Positions 20,834 through 32,110 are shown, counted from the stretch's first letter. The stretch is 35,203 nucleotides of DNA from Haplomitrium mnioides (GCA_049999725.1 JBNGIS010016334.1:1-35203), one strand, 5' to 3'. The notes: a model not told the origin generated them from the sequence alone. Numbers and translations: made by a program.

Positions 20834-21217
20834 TGGACTTTTTTAGTCTTGAGACATTAAAAGTCATCTCTCTAGGTATAGAGAGACTCCTCGAACCTAT
20901 GCGCTTATGATCCAAGAGTCAATGTGCACATTGACTCTTGGTAAGCTATGTGCATATAGACTCCGATAGTCTATATGTGCATGGACTCTTTGTAGTCCAA
21001 GCACTTCTTAAGAGTCTTTACTCCATGTGCACGTAAACTACAAAAAGTCCATATGCGCATAGACTTTGAAGAGTCCAAGCGCAAGGACTTAGAAGAAACC
21101 ATGTGTGCATGGACTATTTAATCCATGCATTGGATGGACTCTTAGTAGTGCGGACACATATGGACTTTGTAGTCTATGTGCACATTAACTGTTTCTAGTC
21201 CACATGTTTAGAGTCAT
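20815..21217. repeat. Near-palindromic minisatellite array, left part
   Basis: Units of about 30-45 bp carry AGTCCATGTGCGCATGGACT-like cores, which are close to perfect inverted repeats, joined by CTTTG/TAGTC spacers. About ten units are recognisable (for example near 20820, 20925, 20945, 20975, 21025, 21050, 21100, 21170). The same array resumes at 30838 after the LTR retrotransposon, so the element interrupted it. Confidence 0.85.
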
Positions 21218-23012
21218 TGTCAGCCCCCTCCTTCGGTCATTAACCTCCAAAGATTGCTCTTTGGAAGGAAAAGGTTGACTTTGCAGGGTTTCAGGTTCTT
21301 TTATGAGATAGCCTCGCTGCAAGTTATCACTTTCAGATCTTAAGGATGTTCCTTCTCACCTTACAGACCCTTCTCCTTGTCCACTTTTTCATACAGACAT
21401 TCATCCACACCTCAACAGCTTTTCTGATCAAATTCCAAAGTGAATTCTAGTGATCCTAAGTAGGATCCAGACTCAAAGTTTTACAATACAGGATCAAGTC
21501 CTAATATCTGAATTATACAGGGGATCTGTTCCCTGTACTGCCTTACCCTTTGAATCTGATTCTTGGATTCTTACTGAACTAGGATCCTGTTCACTTTAGA
21601 TCTGAATTGTCTTTTCAATATTTACAAACAGATTACAAAACTAACTAATCCACCAACACACTCACACACTCAAGATACACTCTACCAGTAATCCTCTAAC
21701 TTGGTACTACCTCTGCAACACAAGTTTGAACTATCAACACTCCCTTTCTCCCTTCTTGCTGTTGCTCATCTGACTTTTCTAAGATCCACACTTTACCACA
21801 TTTCTAAGCACACTTCCTACTTCCACCCATGCACCCTTCTCCAGATAGTTTTTAACTTCCATCGTGAGAAGTCCTGCATTTACTTCCTCAGACTAGGAAG
21901 AGGTCTTGTTTAACTTCCACCTCTGGAAGACAGTCCTCTCGACTGTTGGCCACCCAGTCCACCTCGAAGCTTTGGTAGATCTTCTTACACCATACGCAAG
22001 CACGAATGCAGCTACTCCTCCTTCACTTCCCTTGACAGAATAAACCAGAAATGCCCTCTAAACGTTCATGGGATTGTTGCTCCTGCACAGACAACACTGA
22101 GACAACCCCAAAGATCCCCCTTTGGCAGCCTCTCCGATTTCAGGACAACCCAGAATTTCTTCCCTCTTCAAGTATCAGTACACCTCCGATGCTGGTCCAC
22201 TCACAGTGATGAGTACATCCGGATCGCCTGGGCCTCTAGAGCCTCCCCGCTCAGCGATTCCCAGCGCCCCTCTAGTCCACCTCCACCCCTGCTAGCCCCC
22301 TACTCGAGTTCACCTGCTTCAATTGAAGATTTAAGAAATCTGTCCTCCCTCCCTTGTGTGTCTTCCTTTCTGCTATCGTTCTCACGACTTGCAAGTTTGC
22401 ATCCACAAAAAACCCCCACAACATTTCAGACTATCGATTTATACCTCCTCCCACGCGAAGTCCCTCCTACCTTTTGTTTTTCCCCCCTTGCAATTTGGAT
22501 CGTTCTGCATTTAGATGCTGATCGTTGGAAATTTGAAGAGGATTGGCGTAGACCGTAGAACGCAACCTCCAAGAAATCATCTTAATTCTGCAATGTGATG
22601 AAGCTTGGTGCAAATCTGATGGAAATTTCAAGGTCTTAGCTAATTTATGTAAGACGACAAAGGCCCGACGCACAATCTGAAGTGAATTCCGAGGTTCGCT
22701 TTGAAATTGTTTTGTCGATCCTCGAAGCACAACATTTCCGCAGGTCCGCAGACACTCCAAAGAAACCCATGGGCTCTCTCGTAGCGCCACGTTTCCACTG
22801 AGATTCAATATTCTCGAGGAATCTATATGATTCCCATTGATGCTCGGAGTCCCGTATGAACGCCACGTTTATGTAAAGCTTGAGATTCCTGCGGAATCTA
22901 TAAGATTCCCGTTGGTTCTCGGATTCCTATTGAATGCCACGTAATCCGTTGATGCCAACATGCCAGCGAAATCTGTTAGATTCCTGTAGATTCCTGAGTC
23001 CCGTGGAGGTGC

Positions 23013-23112
23013 NNNNNNNNNNNNNNNNNNNNNNNNNNNNNNNNNNNNNNNNNNNNNNNNNNNNNNNNNNNNNNNNNNNNNNNNNNNNNNNNNNNNNNNN
23101 NNNNNNNNNNNN
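23013..23112. other. Assembly gap (100 N) inside 3' LTR
   Basis: The intact LTR has about 159 bp here (28813-28971), including one unit of the 125-bp minisatellite. The Ns are therefore not the true length. Confidence 0.97.
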
Positions 23113-24505
23113 TAGCTGGATCGGTGATGTATCCCCTTTTTGGCACCGCTTCTTCTTTCATTGGATCTGTGCTAGACCACCTTTCTGGCATTTTTGGTTC
23201 TCCTACGGTCGGATCTATGATTTGTCATCAATGATTTTTTGGTTCTCCTACGGTCGGACTTTCCACTTAGGAAGGTCATTCGGAACCATTTTACCTGGGG
23301 AATCCCACATCGGATGGTAGATCGGAACCCCCTTAAGTGGGCTCCGCCTTCGATTTATCGCCCTTTCCGCTCCATGTTCTCTTTCCGGCCAAGTCTTCGA
23401 TTTATCCCTGTTTCAATACTTCGTTCTCCTTTTGGGCTGGATTGTCAATAAGACACCTTTTTGGCCTCTACGTTCTTCCTCTGCCTTGTGGAAAAGTTCA
23501 TTGTAAGAACTAAGAGCTCCGCAAATTCCTTTCGAACTTTCTGAAGATACCCGATTTGAACCTTCCTAATTACCTCCCTGTCGTCCGAATCTTTGATAAA
23601 TCACCTTTCTGTTCGATTAATTAACCCGCTTCGGAATCCCTCTGAACCAGTCCTCCCCACATCGGAAGACGGATCGGAACCATTTTAAGTGGTCTCCCTA
23701 CTTAGGAAGGCTGGTTTCCGATCTGTTTCTTCGGATCGGACACCACGGACTTCGGATTCAAATCTTTTGTAGATCAATTTTCGTCGCCAGGTGATTCCCC
23801 ATATTTCGTTTCTGCTCATAGAATGTCGCACAGGCTCTCGCGCAGTGATTTATCTCGCATCATCCAATTGTCGCACAGAGTGGGTTGATTCTTCTATCGT
23901 AGCGCCCTCTAATCCTTGCCGACGCATTTCTTCACCACTGGAGTTTGATTTCGTCACAGCTCCTCCCCCTTTGATTTTGAGTAGATCCGCCAGCGACAGA
24001 AGAAACAAATTGTTGACGATCCAAAACAGAAATCCAAACCTCCAGAATTTGTTCAATCGACTATGCAGCGCATTTCGTGACATTGTGGCCTTCAATTCTC
24101 CAACACAAAGCATCATTGACCCCTTTCCAACCTCGAATCAGACCTCACTTGATCCCTCAAGCTTGATCAATTCCTCCGAGACTTGCGAATTCAATCAACC
24201 GCCTATTCCTTGGTGCAATGCTCAACTCCCCTGCCGATTCCTCATCTGATTCCTACTGATCTCTCGATTTCTTCATGGTTCATATCTCCTCCTCCCACAC
24301 CTCTCCTCGCATCCAACCCCTTCTACGATCTATACCCCTTGATCGAACTGCCTTCCTCTCCCTGCTGAAATTCTTCTCCTAGCGATTTCTGGCGATATCC
24401 TCCACGTCGCAAATGTCCCTGTGCGGATGCTCCCCTCGTGCTGTCTGCCTGTCAAATGTCAGCTCGGGACATTATCCCATAAGTGTTTCTTCAAAAGGCC
24501 AATGC

Positions 24506-24514
24506 ACTATATAA
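24506..24514 (-). promoter_or_regulatory. LTR TATA box (3' LTR copy)
   Basis: On the minus strand the sequence reads AGTTATATAGTGC, about 305 bases inside the LTR edge. It is preceded by the conserved GGTGGCCTTACACCCC block. Confidence 0.45.
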
Positions 24515-24815
24515 CTCCCCCACTTCTTTGTTCTTCCGAGAGGCAGCCCCTTAAAGGGGTGTAAGGCCACCGCACTCCCTTCTCTACCCCTGGACGGACC
24601 TAGTTCAGGGCTAAACCCACCCCTAGTGCAAGCTGTTAGATAGTTAGGAAATTAGTGGGCTTGGCTTGGCCCTCAACACTTAGAGTAGTTTTATTTCTTT
24701 TTATCCCTATCCTTTTATTTTTACTTACTCCTCAACATGTATTGAATCATGTTTGTGTACATTGGAATCACTTTTTTGAAAATTTTGCATGAAGTACCTT
24801 TACACCCGGGTGATA

Positions 24816-24829
24816 TTACTCCCCTTTTA
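24816..24829 (-). promoter_or_regulatory. Polypurine tract
   Basis: On the minus strand TTAAAAGGGGAGTAA lies immediately before the 3' LTR. This is the expected position and composition for the primer of plus-strand DNA synthesis, and it fixes the transcription direction of the element. Confidence 0.8.
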
Positions 24830-25150
24830 AATGTGAAGCGTCCCCGCGAACATCCGTCTGGCCTTCAGTGGGTTAACCTTGCAGCTCTGCGCATTGTCGT
24901 TGTTGCTATAGCTGGAGGTAGAAGTCAAAAAACAAAACTAACAACCACTAGAAAGAAATTACCAAAAAACACACACTCTGGTACATAGGCAAAGCTTCAA
25001 ATTCTTCTCTAGGTCCTACACAAAAGTTGAGTAAAAAATTGTTTTATCAACATGGACATCCAATCTATACAACATCAGACCACTCTGCTGGCCTTCCTCC
25101 CCTAGCCTTGGGGTACTCATACCACACACACACGGGAAATAAACTAAAAC

Positions 25151-26078
25151 CTACGAATGAACAAAGGTACTGTACACAAGGTCTATAAGAATACAACTAC
25201 ATACAACGTCAGTTGCAGTTGGATTGTCTGTTACACTTTCTTCCCTGATAGCAAGATTATTACGTTGGCTTAAGGTTAGCTCCTTCTCTGACTCCAGATG
25301 AGGTTCAACTTTTGATAACTTCTGGTCCTCTAGGCTGCAATTTTCCATCTGATCTGGCCTCTGAGTTCTCCTTTATTTGATGGAGTTCAAACTCTAATGG
25401 GTACGGCAGGGTCCACTCCCCTTTTGCTTCGGATTCTAGGTTGAAACCATCCTTGTCCACTGATTCCCCAATTGTTTCCTCCACACCAGATTTGTTTTCC
25501 ATGCTACTTGCCAACTCTATCTGGTTGACCATCATAGTGTCTCTCGACATTTTTTCGGATTCCCTCCCTTCTGGTTCTGCTTCTTCTACTTCAGCTTGAA
25601 TAATGTAGGGAGTAGGTGTTTGCACCTCTGCTATAAATTCTTCCAACTCTTTGACCACAGTCTCCTCCTTGTCAGCAAGGTCCTTGGTCTGGATTAATGC
25701 AAGCTTCCTCCTTGGATTGAGATCGGGTTCCTCTTCCGGTAATTTCGGATCCTCCAAGCGGCAACTGGTTATTTCAATTATCTTGCATTCCACCACTTGA
25801 GGAGACCCTAAATCGATGACACTTGGCAGTTGCTTGTCATGACTTCCCTCAATCGGGTTGACTGATGTCAACTCCACTTTCAGCTCTGGCTCAGGGCTCG
25901 GCCGAGATTGGTCTTCCGGGATGCAACCTGCTATCTCGGTTGGCCTTTCTTCCTCCACTTGAGGGGATTCTAACTCAACTACACTAGGCAGTTGCTCGTC
26001 CTGACTTCCCCCCACTAAGTACACTGATGGCAACTCCCCTTTTAACTCTAGTTGGGTCCTCTCATGGTCTCCTAACAT
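25151..26078 (-). CDS. Acidic repeat protein of the retrotransposon (one frameshift)
   Basis: An open frame of 257 codons begins at ATG 26078. After a frameshift near 25345 it continues another 60 or so codons to 25151, judged by repeat homology. The protein is rich in Glu, Pro and Ser, with no transmembrane segment or enzyme motif. It is built of diverged repeats of about 60 residues. GSQDEQLPSVVELESPQVEE near the start matches GSHDKQLPSVIDLGSPQVVE about 55 residues later. LEDPKLPEEEPDLNPRRKLA matches LEDQKLSKVEPHLESEKELT across the frameshift. The frame lies between the gag-like region and the PPT, where a pol gene would be expected. Its function is unknown; a structural gag extension is one option. 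Confidence 0.6.
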
Positions 26079-26199
26079 GTTCGCAAATTCCCTTTCTTCT
26101 GGCTCAGATTCTTTTGCCTCAACCCAAATGATGCAAGGAGTAAGATTCTACATTGCTACCTGGGATGCTTCCGCCTCTTGGAGCTCAATTGGATCGCTT

Positions 26200-26948
26200 A
26201 GTAATTACTGCTCCGGGACATGCTTCAGGTCCTCTCTGTCTTCCCTTTCCTTAGGAGTCGCCTCCAAGCTACCACCCAATTCTTCCTCTTCCGCTGTTTG
26301 TGTCTGGTAGAACCAGGTGGAGTATTCCGCCTCATATTCAGAATCGCTTATGAACACTTGATTCATACCTTTCTTAGCCTTTCGCCTTTTCTTGCTCTTG
26401 CTCTTCTGGTGAGACTTGGATTTAGCTTTGGCCCTTGCTTGATAACAATCCTCTGAGTCAGAGGTTTCCTCCTTTGTCCAAACTGCTTCCTCCTCCCCAC
26501 ACTGAGGATGTGTTGCAATTGGATACTTAGACTTCTACCCTCATGGTTCCGTGTAGTTGGAGGAAACATGCCCAGGCTGACCACAATTCCAGCACACCAT
26601 GACTATCATTCTTATGGGTCTAGTTGCAACCCACCCATCTGGTTGTTCAGCTTGGGAGGTACATGCCCCCTTCTCTATATTTGGCTTGATGCTCGCAAAG
26701 AGAGCCTGCATTACCTCTATCTTTGAACTCATTTATGTTATACGAGCTTCCTTTCCTTTGGCAGCCTTTCTAATCCTTCGCTCCTTTCTCTGCTTCTTCC
26801 TTCTTGAAGATCCCTGATCATCAAAGCTGTTGCTATCGGAGTCACTGTCAGAGCTCTCCTCTGTTTCCTCATCGATACTTGAACTATCACAAGAGTATTC
26901 TAACACATACTTAGCCCGTCCTTTCCTTCGTGTACGGTTATGGCCCAT
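26200..26948 (-). pseudogene. Broken gag-like frame with zinc knuckle
   Basis: The frame starts at ATG 26948 (MGHNRTRRKGRAKY) and, ignoring in-frame stops, continues to about 26200. It opens basic, then runs through a Ser/Asp-rich acidic segment (SSDSDSDSNSFDD) and a Lys/Arg-rich one (SSRRKKQRKERRIRK). At 26553-26594 lies CWNCGQPGHVSSNY, a CCHC zinc knuckle whose last Cys is replaced by Tyr. A lysine-rich tail (KSKSHQKSKSKKRRK) and an acidic end follow. Stops occur after EARIT, after NYTEP and shortly after, and near the end. A knuckle flanked by basic segments is typical of nucleocapsid. The capsid-like part is very short or missing, so packaging probably relied on a partner element's Gag. 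It lies directly downstream of the PBS. Confidence 0.75.
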
Positions 26949-27010
26949 TCCCGGAATGGAGAGATGATAACTTGGTTCCAGGTTGGTCTTTGGTTATTTC
27001 AAACCTTTTG

Positions 27011-27036
27011 CCCTCCTTCTAGCGCCAAAAAATGTA
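27011..27036 (-). promoter_or_regulatory. Primer-binding site
   Basis: On the minus strand, TACATTTTTTGGCGCTAGAA and then GGAGGG begins directly after the 5' LTR. A TGGCGC start separated by a few bases from the LTR is the usual form of plant Ty3/gypsy primer sites; the tRNA was not identified by search. Confidence 0.7.
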
Positions 27037-30000
27037 TGTCAGCCCCCTCCTTTGGTCGTTAACCTCCAAAGACTGCTCTTTGGAAGGAAAAGGCTGACTT
27101 TGCAGGGTTTCATGTTCTTTTATGAGATGGCCCCACTGCAAGTTATCACTTTCAGGTCTTAAGGATGTTCCTTCTCACCTTACAGACCCTTCTCCTTGTT
27201 CACTTTTTCATACAGACATTCATCCACACCTCAACAGCTTTTCTGATCAAATTCCAAAAGCGAATTCTAGTGATCCTAAGTAGGATCCAGACTCAAAGTT
27301 TTACAATACAGGATCAAGTCTTGATATCTGAATCATACAGGGGATCTGTCCCCTGTACTGCCTTACCCTTTGAATTTGATTCTTGGATTCTTACTGAACT
27401 AGGATCCTGTTCACTTTAGATCTGAATTGTCTTTTCAATATTTACAAACAGATCACAAAACTAACTAATCCACCAACACACTCACACACTCAAGATACAC
27501 TCTACCAGTAATCCTCTGACTTGGTACTACCTCTGCAACACAAGTTTGAACTATCAACACTCCCTTTCTCCCTTCTTGCTGTTGCTCATCTGACTTTTCT
27601 AAGATCCACACTTTACCACATTTCCAAGCACACTTCCCACTTCCACCCACGCACCCTTCTCCAGATAGTTTTTAACTTCCATCGTGAGAAGTCCTGCATT
27701 TACTTCCTCATGCTAGGAAGAGGTCTTGTTTAACTTCCACCTCTGGAAGACAGTCCTCTCGACTGTTGGCCACCCAGTCCACCCCGAAGCTTTGGTAGAT
27801 CTTCTTACACCGTATGCGGGCACAAATGCAACTACTCCTCCTTCACTTCCCTTGACAAAATAAACCAAAAACGCCCTCTAAACGTTCATGGGATTGTTGC
27901 TCCTGCACAGACAACACTGAGACAACCCCAAAGATCCCCCTTTGGCAACCTCTCCGATTTCAGGACAACCCAGAATTTCTTCCCTCTTCAAGTATCAGTA
28001 CACCTCCGATGCTGGTCCACTCACAGTGATGAATACACCTGGATCGCCTAGGCCTCTAGAGTCTCCCCGCTCAGCGATTCCCAGCGCCCCTCCAGTCCAC
28101 CTCCACCCTTGCTAGCCTCCTGCTTGAGTTCACCTACTTCAATTGAAGATTTAAGAAATTTGTCCTCCCTCCCTTGTGTGTCTTCCTTTCTGCTATCGTT
28201 CTCACAACTTGCAAGTTTGCATCCACAAACAACCCCCACAACATTTCAGACTATCAATTTATACCTCCCCCCGCGCGAAGTCCCTCCTACATTTTGTTTT
28301 TTCCCCCTTGCGATTTGGATCGTTCTGCATTTAGATGCTGATCGTTGAAAATTCGAAGAGGATTGGCGCAGACTGTAGAACGCAACCTCCAAGAAATCAT
28401 CTTAATTCTGCAATGCGATGAAGCTTGGCGCAAATCTTATGGAAATTTCAAGGTCTTGGCTAATTTTTGTAAGACGACAAGGACTCGACGCACAATCTGA
28501 AGTGAATTCCGAGATTCGCTCTGAAACTGTTTTGTCGATCATCGAAGCACCACATTTCTGCAGGTCCGCGGACACTCCGAAGAAGCCCACGGGCTCTCTC
28601 GTAGCGCCACGTTTCCGCTGAGATTCAATATTCCTAAGGAATCTGTATGATTCAAGCTAATGCTCAGAGTCCTGTGTGAGCGCCACGTTTCCGCAAAGCC
28701 TGAGATTCTCGCTGGTTCTCGGATTCTTGTTGAATGCCACGTAATCCGTTGATACCAAGATGCCAGCGGAATCTGTTAGATTCTTGTAGATTCATGAGTC
28801 CCGTGGAGGTGCCATGTTTCCGCTGTGGCGCCGTCCGACGCCGCCCCGCAAAGGGGTAGGTGGACCGTCGCGCTGACCGTCCGTTGACCCGCTGACTTCC
28901 TTACTGCCACGTCATCCACAAGGATTGTTCTCTTTGAATAAGAACTACCAAAGACCTCCGCTTTTGCCCCTAGCTGGATCGGTGATGTATCCCCTTTTTG
29001 GCACCGCTTCTTCTTTCGTTGGATATGTGCTAGATCACCTTTCTGGCATTTTTGGTTCTCCCAAGCTGGGATCTATGATTTTTCATCATTTCGATAGCTC
29101 CCTTCTCGTTTCTTCTTTTCAAACCTGTGATAGATCGCCGCTTCAGCACTACTTGCTTCTCCTTGGACAGGTGACAAATTTGTGTTTCAACACCCTCTTT
29201 CTATACTGGAGTTGCGCTATATCCTTGTTTCGGCAACCCTTGTTAGCCCCCTTCAAAACCCTGCTAAGTGGACTTTCCACTTAGGAAGGTCATTCGGAAC
29301 CATTTTACCTAGGGAATCCCACATCGGATGGTAGATCGGAAGCCCCTTAAGTGGGCTTCGCCTTTGATTTATCACCCTTTCGGCTCCATGTTCTCTTTTC
29401 GGCCAGATCTTTGATTTATCCCTGTTTTGATACTTCGTTCTTCTTTTGGGCTAGACTGTTGATAAGTCACCTTTTCGGCCTCTACATTATTCCTCTGCCT
29501 TGTGGAAAAGTTCATTGTAAGAACTAAGAGCTCCGCAGATTCCTTTCGAACTTTCTGAAGATACCCGATTCGAACTTTCCCAATTACCTCCCTGTCGTCC
29601 GAATCTTCGATAAATCACCTTTCTGTCCGATTAATTAACCCGCTTCGGAATCCCTCTTAACCAGTCCTCCCCACATCGGAAGACCGATCGGAACCATTTT
29701 AAGTGGTCTCCCCACTTAGGAAGGCTGGTTTCCGATCTGTTTCTTCGGATCGGACACCACGGACTTCGGATTCAAATCTTTTGTAGATCAATTTTTGTCG
29801 CCAGGTGATTCCCCATATTTCGTTTCTGCTCATAGAATGTCGCACAGGCTCTCGCGAAGTGATTTATCTCGCAGCATCCAATTGTCGCACAGAGTGGGTT
29901 GATTCTTCTATCGTAGCGCCCTCTAATCCTCGCCCAGGCATTTCTTCACCACTGGAGTTTGATTTTGTCACAGCTCCTCCCCCTTTGATTTTGAGTAGAT

Positions 30001-30837
30001 CCGCCAGCGACAGAAGAAACAAAATGTTGACGATCCAAAACAGAAATCCAAACCTCCAGAATTTGTTCAATCGACTATGCAGCGCATTTTGTGACATTGT
30101 GGCATTCAATTCCCCGACACAAAGCATCATTGACCCCTTTCCAACCTCGAATCAGACCTCGCTTGATCCCTCAAGCTTGATCAATTCCTCCGAGACTTGC
30201 GAATTCAATCAACCGCCTATTCCTTGGTGCAACGCTCAACTCCCCTGCCAATTCCTCATCCAATTCCTACTGATCCCTCGATTTCTTCATGGTTCATATT
30301 TCCTCCTCCCACACCTCTCCTTGCATCCAGCCCCTTCTACGATCTATACCCCTCGATCGAACTGCCTTCCTCTCCCTGCCGAAATTCTTCTCCTAGTGAT
30401 TCCTAGCGATATCCTCCACTATGCAAATGTCCCTGTGCGAATGCTCCCCTCATGCTATCTGCCCATCAAATGTCAGCTCGAGACATTATCCCATAAGTGT
30501 TTCTTCAAAAGGCCAATGCACTATATAACTCCCCCACTCCTTTGTTCTTCCGAGAGGTAGCCCCCTAGAGGGGTGTAAGGCCACCGCACTCCCTTCTCTG
30601 CCCCTGGACGGACCTAGTTCAGGGCTAAACCCACCTCTAGTGCAAGCTGTCCTCCAAGTTAGATAGTTAGGAAATTAGTGGGCTTGCCTTGGCCCTCAAC
30701 ACTTGAGTAGTTTTATTTCTTTTTATCCCTATCCTTTTATTTTTACTTACTCCTCAACATGTATTGAACCCTGTTTGTGTACATTAGAATCACTTTTTTG
30801 AAAATTTTGCATGAAGTACCTTTACACCCAGCTGACA
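27037..30837 (-). repeat. 5' LTR (minus orientation), 3.8 kb, the more complete copy
   Basis: It carries the promoter block, a single 125-bp minisatellite unit (about 28830-28905), and AAGTGG...GGAACC sub-repeats. If the TATA box marks transcription start, U3 is only about 310 bp and R plus U5 would be about 3.4 kb. A 251-codon open frame on the plus strand (29805-30560) is antisense, broken in the other LTR, and not called a gene. Confidence 0.92.
30521..30530 (-). promoter_or_regulatory. LTR TATA box (5' LTR copy)
   Basis: On the minus strand GAGTTATATAGTGCATTGG lies about 310 bases inside the LTR start. The equivalent site in the plus-strand relative is at 9950-9958. Confidence 0.5.
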
Positions 30838-31035
30838 GTCCTTACTACATGTGCGCATGGACTATGAAAACTGTATGCATGCATGGACTGCAAAGAATCT
30901 AAGATTTAAAACTTCACAGAGTCCATGCACGCCAAAACTCTTTAGTCAATACTTGCAAGGACTTTTCAAACTACAAGCGCTTGGACTCTTTAGTCCATTC
31001 GCACATGAACTCTTTCTAGTCTATATGTGGATGTT
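30838..31035. repeat. Near-palindromic minisatellite array, right part
   Basis: It continues the array of 20815-21217 beyond the retrotransposon with units such as ACATGTGCGCATGGACT, GTATGCATGCATGGACT and GAGTCCATGCACGC. About five or six units are recognisable before the array fades near 31035. Confidence 0.8.
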
Positions 31036-31139
31036 GTTTGTTTATCACGGGAAGAGCCTAGAATAAAAAAGAATTCAAAAGATTAAAATGTAATTTACGA
31101 ACAAAAATGACTCAAAATGAAAAAAATAAACTTACCAAA

Positions 31140-32110
31140 AATTCCTCAAAACTTGAATAGAAGGAGGACATTTTTGATTCCTTTGAATGGATTGGATATT
31201 CCATCCTTATCTTCTCTTAAGTTGGATAACAGACCTCCAAACAAAAAGATTTAACCATTACCACCAAAACTTTGTATCTCTCCAAATCCCAAGACATCTC
31301 TTCAATTAAAGCATCTCTAGCCTTCACTCTCCTCAAAATGGAGATTTTTATCTCATCAAGATGACCTTGAAGGGACTTCCAATGCGCCCACTTTATGTAC
31401 TCCTTTCTCAAAGAAATTTTGGCTTTAGGCTATTGGTCTTTCATCATATTCTTCTCTCACATTCTAAAAATTGCTTAATGAAGCTTCCAAAGCTCTCTAC
31501 TATGGAAGGCTCATTGAAACTAGTTGTCTTGAGAAGTGCCAATGTTCTTAAGAGTGGACTTTGGTTTTATTTCCAAAGTCTCCAAGACTAACGAGGAAGT
31601 CATCTCCAACTGATACAGCTAGTTATAATTGTCATATGTGGCAAACATTTGGGTCTCTATAGGTATCAGCTATGTGTAAACATAACAATTACAAAGCGAT
31701 AAGATTGAGTTTTTTGCTTCATATTTTGTGATCAAAAGTTGCCTTGCAAAAGTGATATGATTGCCTCTTCCAATCTTGTAGTGATATTTGTGAGGGTTTC
31801 TAATGTCAAACTCTAACGTATCTTTTAACCCACACTTCAAGTCCACAATCACAATGAAGAAAGAGTGGGCATACTTGTTGGTAAGCATGCATTGGGCAAG
31901 CAACTCCTCATTCAACCGCTTTATTTGAAAATGCCCCTAGCTTTCCATTCCATACTTCGATTGATTAAGGTTCTCCAACCAAAGTGTTATTGTTTCTTTA
32001 TAAAGCTTATATCACTAGATAGCGGATTTGCAAGTTTTATTTTCATATTTCTTAGAAATTGTGTGAAGATCAACCTTATCTCTTTTGTGGAATGTTCTTA
32101 GCCATTTGTG
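31140..32110 (-). pseudogene. Decayed coding remnants, perhaps 5' part of the methyltransferase-like gene
   Basis: Two protein-like stretches lie on the minus strand. The first (about 31915-31670) reads NEELLAQCMLTNKYAHSFFI, then IVDLKCGLKDTLEFDIRNPH, then ITFARQLLITKYEAKNSILS. The second (about 31411-31217) is helical and charged (LQGHLDEIKISILRRVKARD). Stops lie between and around them. No family is recognised with confidence. Strand and order are those expected if the retrotransposon and its array split a gene whose 3' part is at 19400-20833; this link is an inference from position only. Confidence 0.3.

Larger units (their letters stand above)
21218..24815 (-). repeat. 3' LTR (minus orientation), with deletion and gap
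   Basis: It aligns collinearly with 27037-30837. The inner edge reads TGATA instead of TGACA, a C to T change of the terminal CA. A 100-N gap at 23013-23112 stands for about 159 bp present in the other LTR. Near 23230-23258 about 180 bp are missing and replaced by a short duplicated filler. Confidence 0.92.
21218..30837 (-). mobile_element. Non-autonomous giant-LTR retrotransposon (gag-type, Ty3/gypsy-like PBS)
   Basis: The long terminal repeats at 27037-30837 and 21218-24815 flank a 2221-bp interior. The outer edges are TGTCAG and CTGACA. In minus orientation the interior begins with a PBS (TTTTGGCGCTAGAAGGAGGG) and ends with a PPT (AAAAGGGGAGTAA), each directly beside its LTR. The flanking 5-mers are GTCAT and GTCCT, a 5-bp target duplication with one later change. 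The interior encodes a broken gag-like frame and an acidic repeat protein but no protease, reverse transcriptase, RNase H or integrase. The element therefore depends on a partner. The organisation fits the gag-only large elements known as TR-GAG, or LARD-like elements. The LTRs differ by roughly 5% by eye in their first few hundred bases, mostly C/T and G/A changes. Confidence 0.9.

Noticed and set aside
20815-21217. CRISPR-like array of palindromic repeats
   Set aside because: Units vary in length and sequence, spacers are not unique, and the context is plant nuclear DNA. It is a minisatellite.
22934-23320. 128-codon plus-strand open frame
   Set aside because: It runs through the 100-N gap and LTR sequence; the open length is partly an artefact of the Ns.
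29805-30560. 251-codon open frame on the plus strand
   Set aside because: It lies wholly inside an LTR, antisense to the element, and the equivalent frame in the other LTR (from 23791) stops after 152 codons. Its proline/serine/leucine-rich composition follows the local CT bias. No family resemblance was seen.
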